64,000 nucleotides of DNA from JAWXUK01 sp044432725 (GTDB lineage: Bacteria > Bacillota > Clostridia > Oscillospirales > Oscillospiraceae): assembly GCA_044432725.1 (NCBI GenBank), contig JAWXUL010000007.1, forward strand, positions 66,942-130,941. The letters are read 5' to 3'. Of the stretch, positions 1 through 7,694 are shown one piece after another; positions within the stretch are counted from its first letter, which is position 1, and the number at the start of each line of letters is the position of its first letter. The position numbers were made by a program, and so were the translations under genes. The notes under the pieces are model-generated. The model was not told where the DNA came from and searched no databases. It saw only the letters and a program-made list of their open reading frames with translations.

Positions 1-356
1 ATTAAAATTTGACGGCAAAGGACACAGACAAGCAAGGTGACTGCAATGGAAAAGCCCCCAGCAAGCCAATAGGAATTTGCCACATATTTTCGCATCATGC
101 TATGCTGTCCTGCCCCCATTCGCTGTGACACAGGAATGGCAAACCCATTGCCTAGCCCCACAATAAAGCCAATCACCATAAAGTTTAAAGAGCCAGTGGT
201 GCCCACAGCTGCCAGAGCAGAGGTATCCAGTAAATTTCCCACAATGGCTGTATCCACCAAGGAATAAAATTGCTGGAATAATATGCCGATTAAAGTGGGC
301 AAAGCAAACCCCAGAATCAATTTCATGGGGGAACCAGAGGTTAAATCTTTTGTCAT
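1..356 (-). CDS. MATE family efflux transporter, N-terminal part (cut by window edge)
   Basis: The first 118 codons of a multidrug and toxin extrusion transporter, a Na+- or H+-driven inner-membrane exporter. The start is the ATG at 356, after the ribosome site AAAGGAC. The protein begins MTKDLTSGSPMKLILGFALP and continues with the MATE pattern of Pro and Gly in helix 1, a Q-Q-F-Y-S-L-V-D-T-A-I-V-G stretch (around residues 26-38), and a second hydrophobic helix rich in Gly. The frame stays open to base 1, so the C-terminal three quarters lie outside the window. A longer minus-strand ORF beginning at 399 is in a different frame and does not look like protein. The substrate is unknown. It is the first of three MATE genes in this window. 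Confidence 0.85.
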   Translation of the reverse strand, partial: MTKDLTSGSPMKLILGFALPTLIGILFQQFYSLVDTAIVGNLLDTSALAAVGTTGSLNFMVIGFIVGLGNGFAIPVSQRMGAGQHSMMRKYVANSYWLAGGFSIAVTLLVCVLCRQIL

Positions 357-397
357 ATTTTTTGTCCTTTCTGGGAACATATAATGTAGTATCTGTC

Positions 398-502
398 ATT
401 ATATCTTGTCTAGCCTTTCTTGAATAGTTCTTTTATCCACAATTTTTTCAGGAAATGCTCCCTTCTTCTTGTCTATTTTTTCATTCTTGTCTATTATGAC
501 AA
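398..502 (-). promoter_or_regulatory. Upstream region of the MATE gene: -10 box and CTTGTCTA repeats
   Basis: On the minus strand a TATAAT lies at 398-403, about 42 bases before the ATG. The octamer CTTGTCTA (plus-strand reading) occurs three times: 405-412, 468-475 and 486-493. The last two are part of a 10-base direct repeat CTTGTCTATT spaced by 18 bases. The third copy also forms an inverted repeat TTGTC-N6-GACAA (487-502). Such repeated boxes next to an exporter promoter suggest a drug- or metabolite-responsive regulator, but no regulator gene is adjacent in the window and no good -35 was found. Confidence 0.4.
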
Positions 503-781
503 AAATAATATTGAAACACAGCTTTTTCTTGTAAAGTTCTTGTAAAAAAACGAAAGAAAAATGGAGGATGATTTTTTCAGGTTATTTCAAAAAAAGTTCT
601 AAATCCACCAAAAATTGAATCGTTTTCTACTATTTAAGGCGTAATGGAGGACAAAAGGTCTCCCACTTGTGTCCACCATCCTTTTAAATTGTTCCCTTGT
701 GCCAAAAGCAGTGGTTTTTTAGCACTTATCCCATGAGAGTGAAAATTTTTGCATTTTATAAAAATTTTTTTCAAAGAACTA
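503..781. other. Intergenic region upstream of hrcA
   Basis: No gene is seen. At 592-612 there is a 21-base match, in inverted orientation, to the right arm of the hairpin at 15981-16001. Around 644-675 there is an imperfect hairpin (TGGAGGACA against TGTCCACCA). Both look like intergenic repeat or transcription-end fragments. Confidence 0.4.
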
Positions 782-810
782 TTGACAATATTCTCAGAGA
801 GTGGTAAAGT
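782..810 (+). promoter_or_regulatory. Sigma-A promoter of the heat-shock operon
   Basis: TTGACA at 782-787, a 17-base spacer and TAAAGT at 805-810. The CIRCE operator begins four bases after the -10 box, so HrcA bound there would cover the transcription start. Confidence 0.85.
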
Positions 811-814
811 ATTG

Positions 815-841
815 TTAGCACTCGATAGCGACGAGTGCTAA
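815..841 (+). promoter_or_regulatory. CIRCE operator (HrcA binding site)
   Basis: A perfect consensus CIRCE element: TTAGCACTC, nine bases, GAGTGCTAA. HrcA binds it and represses class I heat-shock genes until heat or misfolded protein titrates GroE. It sits between the promoter and hrcA, so the operon is autoregulated. No second CIRCE was seen before dnaK or dnaJ. Confidence 0.97.
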
Positions 842-881
842 TCCCCAGCAAAATGACTCTCAACCTGAGGAGGTGCCACCC

Positions 882-1949
882 TTGGAACTCAGCCAACGGA
901 AACAAGAGATTCTTCGAATCATCGTAGAATCCTATATTGCCACAGCCGAGCCAGTTGGATCAAAGGCACTGGCTGAAAGTGCAAAACTGGATATTTCCTC
1001 GGCAACCATTCGCAACGAAATGGCAGACCTGACTGAACTGGGATTGTTAGAACAGCCCCACACTTCTGCTGGACGGATTCCCTCCCCCATGGGATATCGC
1101 TTTTATGTGAATCAGTTGATGCAAAAGCATGATCTGACGCAACAGGATACCCAGAACATCAACCAAGTGCTGAACCTGAAAATGGAAGAGTTAGACAGAA
1201 TCATTGATAAAGCTGGAAAAGTCTTGTCCAAAATCAGTGATTACCCCGTCTTTTCCATGACAAGCCCCCGAACCCAAGCCACTGTCAAACGTTATGATCT
1301 GCTTTTGGTGGAAGAAAACGCTTTCATCACCGTGGTGATGACCGACAGTAGCACAGTGAAAAACAAGCTGATTCGACTCCCTGACCCTGTGTCTGACAGC
1401 CAAATCCAGCTTCTGTCCACTGTGCTAAACAGCTCTTTTGTGGGTCTGACCTATGGAGAGATGGAAAAAACCTTGGGAGAAATGGTCAGCAAATCCCCCC
1501 CCAATGCCTATGCACTGATTACCACTGTGGTTACCTTTGCACTGGAAACACTGGGGCAAGAAGCACACCGTCCCTTGAAAACCACAGGGGTCACCCATCT
1601 GTTAGAATTTCCAGAATACAGCGATGTGGATAAGGCAAAACCCCTGATGACTTATCTGACAGAAGAAACAGAAGAACTAAATCTACCCATTTCTTTGGAA
1701 GCTGGTACCAGTATTTTAATCGGGCCTGAGAACATCAGTGAAGCATTAAAAGATACTTCGGTGGTGATGGCAAGTTATGATATTGGTGATGGTATGAAGG
1801 GTGTGATTGGTGTGGTGGGACCCACTCGAATGGATTATGCCAAGGTGACAGCAAGACTTAGCTATTTCGCAGACAGTCTCACTCGGATGTTTGGAAAAAA
1901 TGAAATTTTTGAAGAAACAAAAGAGAAAGATATAGGAGGAACAGAATAA
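882..1949 (+). CDS. hrcA: Heat-inducible transcription repressor HrcA
   Basis: Represses class I heat-shock genes by binding CIRCE; its folding depends on GroEL. It has an N-terminal winged-helix region (residues 1-75) with the typical start MELSQRKQEILRIIVESYI and the family hallmark around SAGRIPSPMGYRFYVNQLM, then a GAF-like central domain. Start choice: an upstream GTG at 873 overlaps the ribosome site AGGAGG (868-873) and cannot use it. The in-frame TTG at 882 lies eight bases after it and gives the usual HrcA N-terminus, so TTG 882 is preferred (355 aa, within the family range). The stop codon touches the grpE start, which points to translational coupling. Confidence 0.96.
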   Translation: MELSQRKQEILRIIVESYIATAEPVGSKALAESAKLDISSATIRNEMADLTELGLLEQPHTSAGRIPSPMGYRFYVNQLMQKHDLTQQDTQNINQVLNLKMEELDRIIDKAGKVLSKISDYPVFSMTSPRTQATVKRYDLLLVEENAFITVVMTDSSTVKNKLIRLPDPVSDSQIQLLSTVLNSSFVGLTYGEMEKTLGEMVSKSPPNAYALITTVVTFALETLGQEAHRPLKTTGVTHLLEFPEYSDVDKAKPLMTYLTEETEELNLPISLEAGTSILIGPENISEALKDTSVVMASYDIGDGMKGVIGVVGPTRMDYAKVTARLSYFADSLTRMFGKNEIFEETKEKDIGGTE

Positions 1950-2486
1950 ATGAAAAAAAAATCAAGTGAAAAAGCAACCCCTGAAGAAGCAGAAAAAACT
2001 GCAGAAGCAGAAAAGGTAGAAACTGCAGAGTTTGAAGAAGTGGAAGTCATCGAGGAGAAAAAGGAAACAGAAGATGTCAGCGAGGACAAAGCACAACTTC
2101 TTCGCATTTTAGCGGAATATGATAATTTCAGAAAACGCACAGCCAAAGAAAAAATTGCTCAAAAAGATGATGTGCTACGACAAACAGTCCAAGAGTTTCT
2201 CCCTGTTTATGACAATCTCTCCCGTGCATTGAGCCAAAAATGCGAGGACGAGGCATTCAAAAAGGGTGTAGAAATGACCATGACACAACTGCAAATGATT
2301 TTCGAAAAGCTAGAGCTAGAGAAAATCTCTTCTGTTGGGGAACTGTTTGACCCCAAATTACACGAAGCATTGGCTCGTGAGGACAATGAAAATTGGGGCG
2401 AGAACACAATTACAGAAGTCTTTGTAGAAGGCTTTATCCACAAAGAGAAAGTCATTCGTTTTGCTCAAGTGAAAGTGGCGAACTAA
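1950..2486 (+). CDS. grpE: Nucleotide exchange factor GrpE
   Basis: Cytosolic cochaperone that releases ADP from DnaK. 178 aa, with a Lys/Glu-rich, probably coiled N-terminal 50 residues and the conserved GrpE core (AEYDNFRKRTAKEK, then VYDNLSRAL, and the C-terminal LHEAL and GFIHKEKVIRFAQV segments forming the four-helix bundle and beta-wing). The ATG directly follows the hrcA stop; the ribosome site AGGAGGAA lies in the last hrcA codons. Order and spacing fit the standard clostridial hrcA-grpE-dnaK-dnaJ operon. Confidence 0.97.
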   Translation: MKKKSSEKATPEEAEKTAEAEKVETAEFEEVEVIEEKKETEDVSEDKAQLLRILAEYDNFRKRTAKEKIAQKDDVLRQTVQEFLPVYDNLSRALSQKCEDEAFKKGVEMTMTQLQMIFEKLELEKISSVGELFDPKLHEALAREDNENWGENTITEVFVEGFIHKEKVIRFAQVKVAN

Positions 2487-2504
2487 GGCAACATCTAAAA
2501 AATC

Positions 2505-2518
2505 GGGGCATTTGCCCC
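2505..2518 (+). other. Small hairpin between grpE and dnaK
   Basis: GGGGC, loop ATTT, GCCCC, with no T-run after it. It is unlikely to end transcription and could be an RNA processing or stability element between grpE and dnaK mRNA. Confidence 0.35.
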
Positions 2519-2572
2519 TGACTATAACATGAAGGAAACAAATAGGTTTTATTTATTTAGGAGGAAAATATT

Positions 2573-4402
2573 ATGTCAAAAATTATCGGAATTGATTTAG
2601 GAACTACAAACTCTTGTGTCGCTGTGATGGAGGGTGGCGAAGCTGTTGTTATCGCCAATGCTGAGGGCAACCGTACCACCCCATCTGTTGTGGCTTTCTC
2701 TAAAGACGGGGAACGTTTGGTAGGTCAAGTGGCAAAACGTCAAGCCATCACAAATCCTGATAACACCATCAGCTCTATCAAAAGAGAGATGGGGAATAAC
2801 TATAAAGTCAGCGTAGACGGCAAACAATACAGCCCACAAGAAATCTCTGCCATGATTTTGCAAAAATTAAAAGCTGACGCAGAAGCTTATTTGGGTGGCA
2901 CTGTCAGCGAAGCTGTTATCACTGTCCCTGCTTATTTCTCTGACGCACAACGTCAAGCCACCAAAGATGCGGGTAAAATTGCTGGCCTAGAAGTGAAACG
3001 TATCATCAACGAACCAACTGCTGCTGCACTTGCTTATGGTGCAGACAAAGAAGCAGATCAAAAAATCATGGTGTATGACCTTGGTGGTGGTACCTTTGAC
3101 GTGTCTGTTTTGGAAATTGGTGATGGGGTGATCGAAGTCCTTGCAACAGCCGGTGACAACCGTTTGGGCGGTGACGACTTTGATAAAGCAATCATCGACT
3201 GGATGACTGAAGAATTCAAAAAAGCAGAAGGCGTTGACCTAGCTGCAGACAAAATGGCTGTACAACGTTTGAAAGAAGCGGCTGAAAAGGCAAAAATTGA
3301 ACTTTCTTCTGTAACCAGCTCCGCTATCAATCTCCCTTTCATCACAGCAGATGCCACAGGTCCAAAACACTTGGAGCTGAACCTGACTCGTGCGAAATTC
3401 AACGAATTGACTGCCTCTTTGGTGCAACGCACCATTGGTCCTGTGAAACAAGCAATGAGCGACGCTGGTCTTTCTAGTAGCGATTTGAACAAAGTGCTTT
3501 TGGTGGGTGGTTCTAGCCGTATCCCAGCTGTTCAAGACGAAGTGAAAAAAATCACAGGACAAGAAGGCTTTAAAGGAATCAACCCTGACGAATGTGTGGC
3601 AATGGGTGCTGGACTCCAAGGTGGTATTTTCACAGGAGATGTGAAAGGGCTTCTACTCTTGGACGTTACCCCTCTTTCCTTGGGCATTGAAACCCAAGGG
3701 GGCGTGATGACAAAAGTCATCGAAAGAAACACCACCATTCCTAAAAAAGCAAGCCAAATCTTCTCTACTGCTGCTGACAACCAAACTTCTGTGGAAGTCC
3801 ACGTGTTGCAAGGGGAACGTGACATGGCTCAATTCAATAAAAGTTTGGGTCATTTCAATCTGGACGGCATCGCTCCTTCTCGTCGTGGCACGCCACAAAT
3901 TGAAGTTACTTTTGACATTGACCCCAATGGTATCGTGAATGTCTCTGCCAAAGATTTAGGCACAGGGAAAGAACAAAAAATCACCATCACTTCTTCTACC
4001 AATATGTCTAAAGAAGATGTGGAAAAAGCAGTACAAGAAGCAGAAATGTATGCAGAGGAAGATGCAAAACGCAAAGTGTCTGTAGAGGCACGTAACTCTG
4101 CTGACCAAGCTGTGTATCAAACAGAGACTGCTTTGGCTGATATGGGCGACAAAATCTCTGCTGAGGAGAAAGCGCCTGTGGAAAAAGCAGTGGCTGATTT
4201 GAAAGAAATTCTGGCAAATCCTGATGCTGATGTGGATACACTCACCAAAGGGACTGAAGATTTAATGAAGCTTATGCAAGATGTTTCTGCAAAGCTGTAT
4301 CAACAAGCCGCACCAGAAGCTGCTCCTGATATGGGAGATATGGGTGGCAATAACGAGTCTGATGTGGTAGACGCAGACTTCGAAGTGGTTGACGAACAAT
4401 AA
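2573..4402 (+). CDS. dnaK: Molecular chaperone DnaK (Hsp70)
   Basis: ATP-dependent Hsp70 chaperone, 609 aa, full length for a Gram-positive DnaK. The ATPase domain (about 1-360) shows the phosphate-1 motif IGIDLGTTNSCVAV near residue 5, the VPAYFSDAQRQATKDAG segment and the phosphate-2 motif around VYDLGGGTFDVSVLE. The linker LLLLDVTPLSLGIET precedes the substrate-binding beta domain and helical lid; the tail is acidic (DADFEVVDEQ). The ribosome site AGGAGG lies eight bases before ATG. It works with the neighbouring GrpE and DnaJ and is co-transcribed from the CIRCE promoter, as no promoter is visible in the 86-base gap. Confidence 0.99.
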   Translation: MSKIIGIDLGTTNSCVAVMEGGEAVVIANAEGNRTTPSVVAFSKDGERLVGQVAKRQAITNPDNTISSIKREMGNNYKVSVDGKQYSPQEISAMILQKLKADAEAYLGGTVSEAVITVPAYFSDAQRQATKDAGKIAGLEVKRIINEPTAAALAYGADKEADQKIMVYDLGGGTFDVSVLEIGDGVIEVLATAGDNRLGGDDFDKAIIDWMTEEFKKAEGVDLAADKMAVQRLKEAAEKAKIELSSVTSSAINLPFITADATGPKHLELNLTRAKFNELTASLVQRTIGPVKQAMSDAGLSSSDLNKVLLVGGSSRIPAVQDEVKKITGQEGFKGINPDECVAMGAGLQGGIFTGDVKGLLLLDVTPLSLGIETQGGVMTKVIERNTTIPKKASQIFSTAADNQTSVEVHVLQGERDMAQFNKSLGHFNLDGIAPSRRGTPQIEVTFDIDPNGIVNVSAKDLGTGKEQKITITSSTNMSKEDVEKAVQEAEMYAEEDAKRKVSVEARNSADQAVYQTETALADMGDKISAEEKAPVEKAVADLKEILANPDADVDTLTKGTEDLMKLMQDVSAKLYQQAAPEAAPDMGDMGGNNESDVVDADFEVVDEQ

Positions 4403-4412
4403 AAATATCACT

Positions 4413-4440
4413 GTAGGGACGAGGGTTTTCTCGTCCCTAC
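4413..4440. other. Perfect 11-bp hairpin after dnaK
   Basis: GTAGGGACGAG, a six-base loop, CTCGTCCCTAC. There is no T-run, so it is more likely an mRNA-stabilising or REP-like palindrome than a full terminator. It may keep dnaK mRNA more abundant than dnaJ mRNA. Confidence 0.5.
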
Positions 4441-4498
4441 ATATGAAATCAAAACGCTTCATATAATCCTAATCTTCTCGGAAAACGACTGTGTTCAC

Positions 4499-4521
4499 CC
4501 TGAATCCATCTTGGATTCAGG
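4499..4521. other. Second hairpin in the dnaK-dnaJ gap
   Basis: CCTGAATCCA, loop TCT, TGGATTCAGG: a perfect 10-bp stem with no T-run. The AATCC/GGATT core resembles the terminator at 44448-44482. Confidence 0.5.
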
Positions 4522-4584
4522 ATGTTTCCGTCAGAGACAAAAGTTTTCTGAAAGATTATGTAAGCATGAATGAGAGGTGACAAT

Positions 4585-5724
4585 ATGGCAGAAAATAAAC
4601 GTGATTATTATGAAGTCCTAGGACTGAGCAAAGGGGCTTCTGAGGATGAAATCAAAAAAGCTTATCGTAAATTAGCAAAGCAATATCACCCTGACTTAAA
4701 CCCAGGGGATACAGCAGCAGAAAATAAATTTAAAGAAATTAACGAGGCAAATGACATCCTTTCTGATAGCAATAAACGAGGTCGCTATGACCAATTTGGT
4801 CACGCTGGCGTGGACCCCAATTATGGTGGCGGCGGTGGTGGTTATGGACCAGGTGGCTTCGATATGGGCGATATTGACTTTGGGGATATTTTCGGCTCCT
4901 TCTTTGGGGGAGGCTTTAATAGTCGCCAAAATGCGGCACGAAAAGGGGAAAGTCTTCGTGCTAATCTTAGTATTACCTTTGAAGAGGCAATCTTTGGTTG
5001 CGAAAAAGAAATCAGCCTGAACCGAACAGAACCTTGTGGAGAATGTAATGGATCTGGTTGCGGGCCTAATGGCAGTGCAGACACCTGTCCTGACTGTCGT
5101 GGCTCTGGACAAGTGAGAATCCAACGTGGTATGGGTGGGATGTCTTTCAGTAGTACAGCCACCTGTTCTCGTTGCCAAGGAAAAGGGAAAATCATTTCTA
5201 ATCCTTGTAAAATCTGTGGAGGAAATGGCTCTGTGAAAACACAGAAAAAAATCCCTATTTCCATTCCCGCTGGAATTGATGATGGACAAGCCATCTCTCT
5301 TCGAGGTCAGGGGAATGCTGGAAAAAACGGCGGTCCTTCAGGAGATTTGGTGGTGGGGATTCATATTCAGCCAAGCCAAGTATTCCAACGAGAAGGGACT
5401 ACCATCTTGTTTACCCAGCCCATTTCTTTTCTGCAAGCAACCTTGGGCTGCGAGCTGGAAATCCCCACTGTGGATGGTCCAGTGAAATATAACCTCCCAG
5501 CAGGGACCCAGACGGGCACGACCTTTCGTTTACGGGGGAAAGGTGTCACAGAACTTCGTAGCAAAAATCGTGGGGACCAACATGTCACAGTGAAGGTGAT
5601 GGTGCCACAATCTTTAACTAACGAACAAAAAGAAGCACTGATTGCCTTTGGTAATACCATGGGGGAAGAAGCTCAGCACAATAAAGCTGGGATTTTTAAC
5701 AATAAAAAGAAGAAAAAGAAATAA
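4585..5724 (+). CDS. dnaJ: Molecular chaperone DnaJ (Hsp40)
   Basis: Cochaperone that delivers unfolded substrates to DnaK and stimulates its ATPase. 379 aa from ATG 4585. The J domain covers residues 1-70 with HPD at 35-37. Then comes a Gly/Phe-rich linker, four CxxCxGxG zinc-finger repeats (first CGECNGSG, then CPDCRGSG, CSRCQGKG, CKICGGNG), the two C-terminal beta domains, and a Lys-rich tail. An upstream in-frame ATG at 4570 overlaps the ribosome site AGAGGTGA (4573-4580), so 4585 is the better start. It is separated from dnaK by 182 bases holding two hairpins. Confidence 0.98.
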   Translation: MAENKRDYYEVLGLSKGASEDEIKKAYRKLAKQYHPDLNPGDTAAENKFKEINEANDILSDSNKRGRYDQFGHAGVDPNYGGGGGGYGPGGFDMGDIDFGDIFGSFFGGGFNSRQNAARKGESLRANLSITFEEAIFGCEKEISLNRTEPCGECNGSGCGPNGSADTCPDCRGSGQVRIQRGMGGMSFSSTATCSRCQGKGKIISNPCKICGGNGSVKTQKKIPISIPAGIDDGQAISLRGQGNAGKNGGPSGDLVVGIHIQPSQVFQREGTTILFTQPISFLQATLGCELEIPTVDGPVKYNLPAGTQTGTTFRLRGKGVTELRSKNRGDQHVTVKVMVPQSLTNEQKEALIAFGNTMGEEAQHNKAGIFNNKKKKKK

Positions 5725-5742
5725 TTCTTTCTAAAATATTTC

Positions 5743-5787
5743 ATCAGGGGAGTTGTGAAACAAGTCGCAGTTCCCCTGATTTTTATT
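5743..5787 (+). terminator. Rho-independent terminator of the dnaK operon
   Basis: ATCAGGGGA at 5743-5751 pairs with TCCCCTGAT at 5772-5780, followed by TTTTATTTG. It is 18 bases after the dnaJ stop. Confidence 0.85.
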
Positions 5788-5797
5788 TGTAAAAAAA

Positions 5798-6058
5798 CAG
5801 CCCCTCAAATTCCTAGAAAATTTGTACAATCCACACAGGATTCACCGAATTTTTAAGGGCTTGAGGGGTTCAATGCTGTCAACTTAAGGATTTTTCCTTG
5901 CCCTCTCCGCCACCAGTGGGCGGCACCTCTCCCGAAGGGAGAGGCAAGGGAACCCGAAGAAGCTTTCTGAAAGAAGTATTTTGGCTCTCCCTCTGGGAGA
6001 GTTGTCAGCGTTAGCTGACTGAGAGGGTTCTTAAATTGACAGCATTGTTGAGGGGCTG
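5798..6058. repeat. Palindromic terminator-type repeat interrupted by a MITE-like insertion
   Basis: The outer arms are CAGCCCCTCAA (5798-5808) and TTGAGGGGCTG (6048-6058). The left part resembles the terminator at 26411-26470, sharing GCCCCTCAAATTCC. Inside lies an element bounded by 18-base inverted ends with one mismatch: CAATGCTGTCAACTTAAG at 5871-5888 against the complement of 6030-6047. TTGAGGGG occurs just outside both ends (5861-5868 and 6048-6055), as a target duplication would, though two extra bases (TT) lie between the left copy and the left end. The interior carries nested palindromes, including CTCTCCC-GAA-GGGAGAG and GCTCTCCC..GGGAGAG. There is no coding sequence. It lies between converging dnaJ and uxuB. 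Confidence 0.7.
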
Positions 6059-6095
6059 AGTTAATGGCTTTTCTAAAGAGACATTGGCATTTGAC

Positions 6096-7694
6096 TTAAG
6101 ACAAATATTTCTCTAAAGTCTTTGTCACAGCGTCAGTGGATGCCATGAGTTCTTGAAAAAATCCCTCTATTTTACTAGATAAACCTATTTTTTCTAAATC
6201 ACAAGGGAAAATACTTTCATTTTTCAGCAATGGTAACAGTTCACCGTGATACTCTCCACCTAATTTCAGTGTGGAGAGTTGTTTTTTTAGTTCTTCCAGT
6301 AGTGGGTCGCCACTTAGTTCTATTTTTTCACCTTTATCATCCACAGCAAGTAAATATCGAAACCACCCTGCAATGGCAAGAGGGATGTAAACAAGGGTTT
6401 TTGGATCTAAATCCTCTCTTTTTTCATAGGCTTTGATGGTTTCCCCAAAACGAATCCCCATTTTTTGAGAAGTATCTGTGGCAATTCTGGCAGGGTCGTC
6501 AGGAATAAAGGGATTTGTGAGTCTTTCTTCAATCACTTCGTCAATAAATGCCTTTGGACTGATGATTTTGGGGTCAACAACTACTTTCATGCCTTCTTCG
6601 TAGCCTATTTTCTCAACTAATGTTTTCAAAAGAGGATTTTTCATCTCTTCGTAAATTCGCGTATAACCCAAAACAGGTCCAAAAACAGCAAGTGCTGTGT
6701 GAAGTGGATTGAGACAAGTGGTCACTTTCATGGTTTCCACTTGATTTACTGTGATTCTATCTGTGAGATATACCCCACCAAGCTCTAATTGAGGGCGTCC
6801 GTTGGGGAATTTATCCTCAATCACCAAATATTCAGCCATTTCTGCATTGACAAAGGGCGCAATAAAGGTGTTTTTAGAAGTAACGATTGGCGCCATGTTT
6901 TCCAATCCCATTTTGCTCAGTTCTTTTTCCACAGAAGTATCAGGACGTGGGGTGATTTTATCAATCATAGACCAAGGGAAGGAAATTTTCTCTTCATTTT
7001 TAAGATATCCAATAAAGTCAGAGGAAACAAAGCCATTTTTCTCCCAAGCTTCTGCAATTACTAAAATTCCAGTTTGTAACTTTTCTCCGTTGTGGCTACA
7101 ATTATCCATACTGCACAAAGCAAGAGGAGAGCTGTTTATAAGAAATCTTTTCAGGAGTAAACTTGCCACAATCCCCATGATATGCTGTGATTCTTCAGGG
7201 GGATTTGTCATGTCGTGGGCAACCAAGGGGAAATATGAGCCGTCTGAATTTTTTAAGCTGTATCCTTTTTCCGTTATTGTAAAACTTACCATTTGTAAAC
7301 TTGGATTTTCAAAAGCTTCTTCTATTTTTTTGAAGTCAGAAAAATCACGACTTCCTTTATATGCGTGACTGACCCCAGCAATGACTTCTTTTTCCATAGA
7401 ACCATCTGATTTTAATCGGACAAGGAGGGTGAGATTGTCAAAATCATGATAAATCTGATCAATGATATCAAAATCAAAAGTATCCACAGCAATGATACCT
7501 GTGTCTCCTGCAGCATTTTCTAAAATACTTTGATTGATTCTAGCAATAAAACCACGAAAAATGTTTCCAGCACCAAAATGTAGCCAGCGTGGAGAAGTTT
7601 CTGTGTGTTCTTTTACTTTTTCTAGATCAAAGTCAGGTAATTTGACTGTAGACCACTCACTTTTCTTTTGGATGCTTGCTTTACTTAATTTCAT
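6096..7694 (-). CDS. uxuB: Fructuronate reductase / mannonate oxidoreductase (mannitol dehydrogenase family)
   Basis: Reduces D-fructuronate to D-mannonate with NADH in hexuronate breakdown. 532 aa, somewhat longer than the E. coli enzymes. The Rossmann-type N-terminus has WLHFGAGNIFRGF around residues 38-49, and the all-alpha C-terminal domain of the mannitol dehydrogenase family follows, with the VTTCLNPLHTALAVFGP segment near the active site. The gene starts 4 bases inside the uxaC stop region (overlap 7691-7694), so both are translated together. Tagaturonate reductase (UxaB) is the close alternative. UxuB is favoured because the operon has mannonate dehydratase (uxuA) and no altronate dehydratase. 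Confidence 0.85.
   Translation of the reverse strand: MKLSKASIQKKSEWSTVKLPDFDLEKVKEHTETSPRWLHFGAGNIFRGFIARINQSILENAAGDTGIIAVDTFDFDIIDQIYHDFDNLTLLVRLKSDGSMEKEVIAGVSHAYKGSRDFSDFKKIEEAFENPSLQMVSFTITEKGYSLKNSDGSYFPLVAHDMTNPPEESQHIMGIVASLLLKRFLINSSPLALCSMDNCSHNGEKLQTGILVIAEAWEKNGFVSSDFIGYLKNEEKISFPWSMIDKITPRPDTSVEKELSKMGLENMAPIVTSKNTFIAPFVNAEMAEYLVIEDKFPNGRPQLELGGVYLTDRITVNQVETMKVTTCLNPLHTALAVFGPVLGYTRIYEEMKNPLLKTLVEKIGYEEGMKVVVDPKIISPKAFIDEVIEERLTNPFIPDDPARIATDTSQKMGIRFGETIKAYEKREDLDPKTLVYIPLAIAGWFRYLLAVDDKGEKIELSGDPLLEELKKQLSTLKLGGEYHGELLPLLKNESIFPCDLEKIGLSSKIEGFFQELMASTDAVTKTLEKYLS

Noticed and set aside
100..399. Minus-strand gene of 99 codons
   Set aside because: It is out of frame with the MATE sequence in the same region, which has clear family motifs.
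873..881. GTG 873 as hrcA start
   Set aside because: It overlaps the AGGAGG ribosome site; TTG 882 has correct spacing and gives the family N-terminus.
3058..3619. Long minus-strand ORFs inside dnaK
   Set aside because: They are antisense shadows caused by the codon use of dnaK, with no ribosome site or protein-like composition.
6096..7694. Tagaturonate reductase (uxaB)
   Set aside because: The fold is the same, but the operon has mannonate dehydratase and lacks altronate dehydratase, so uxuB fits better. It is not excluded.
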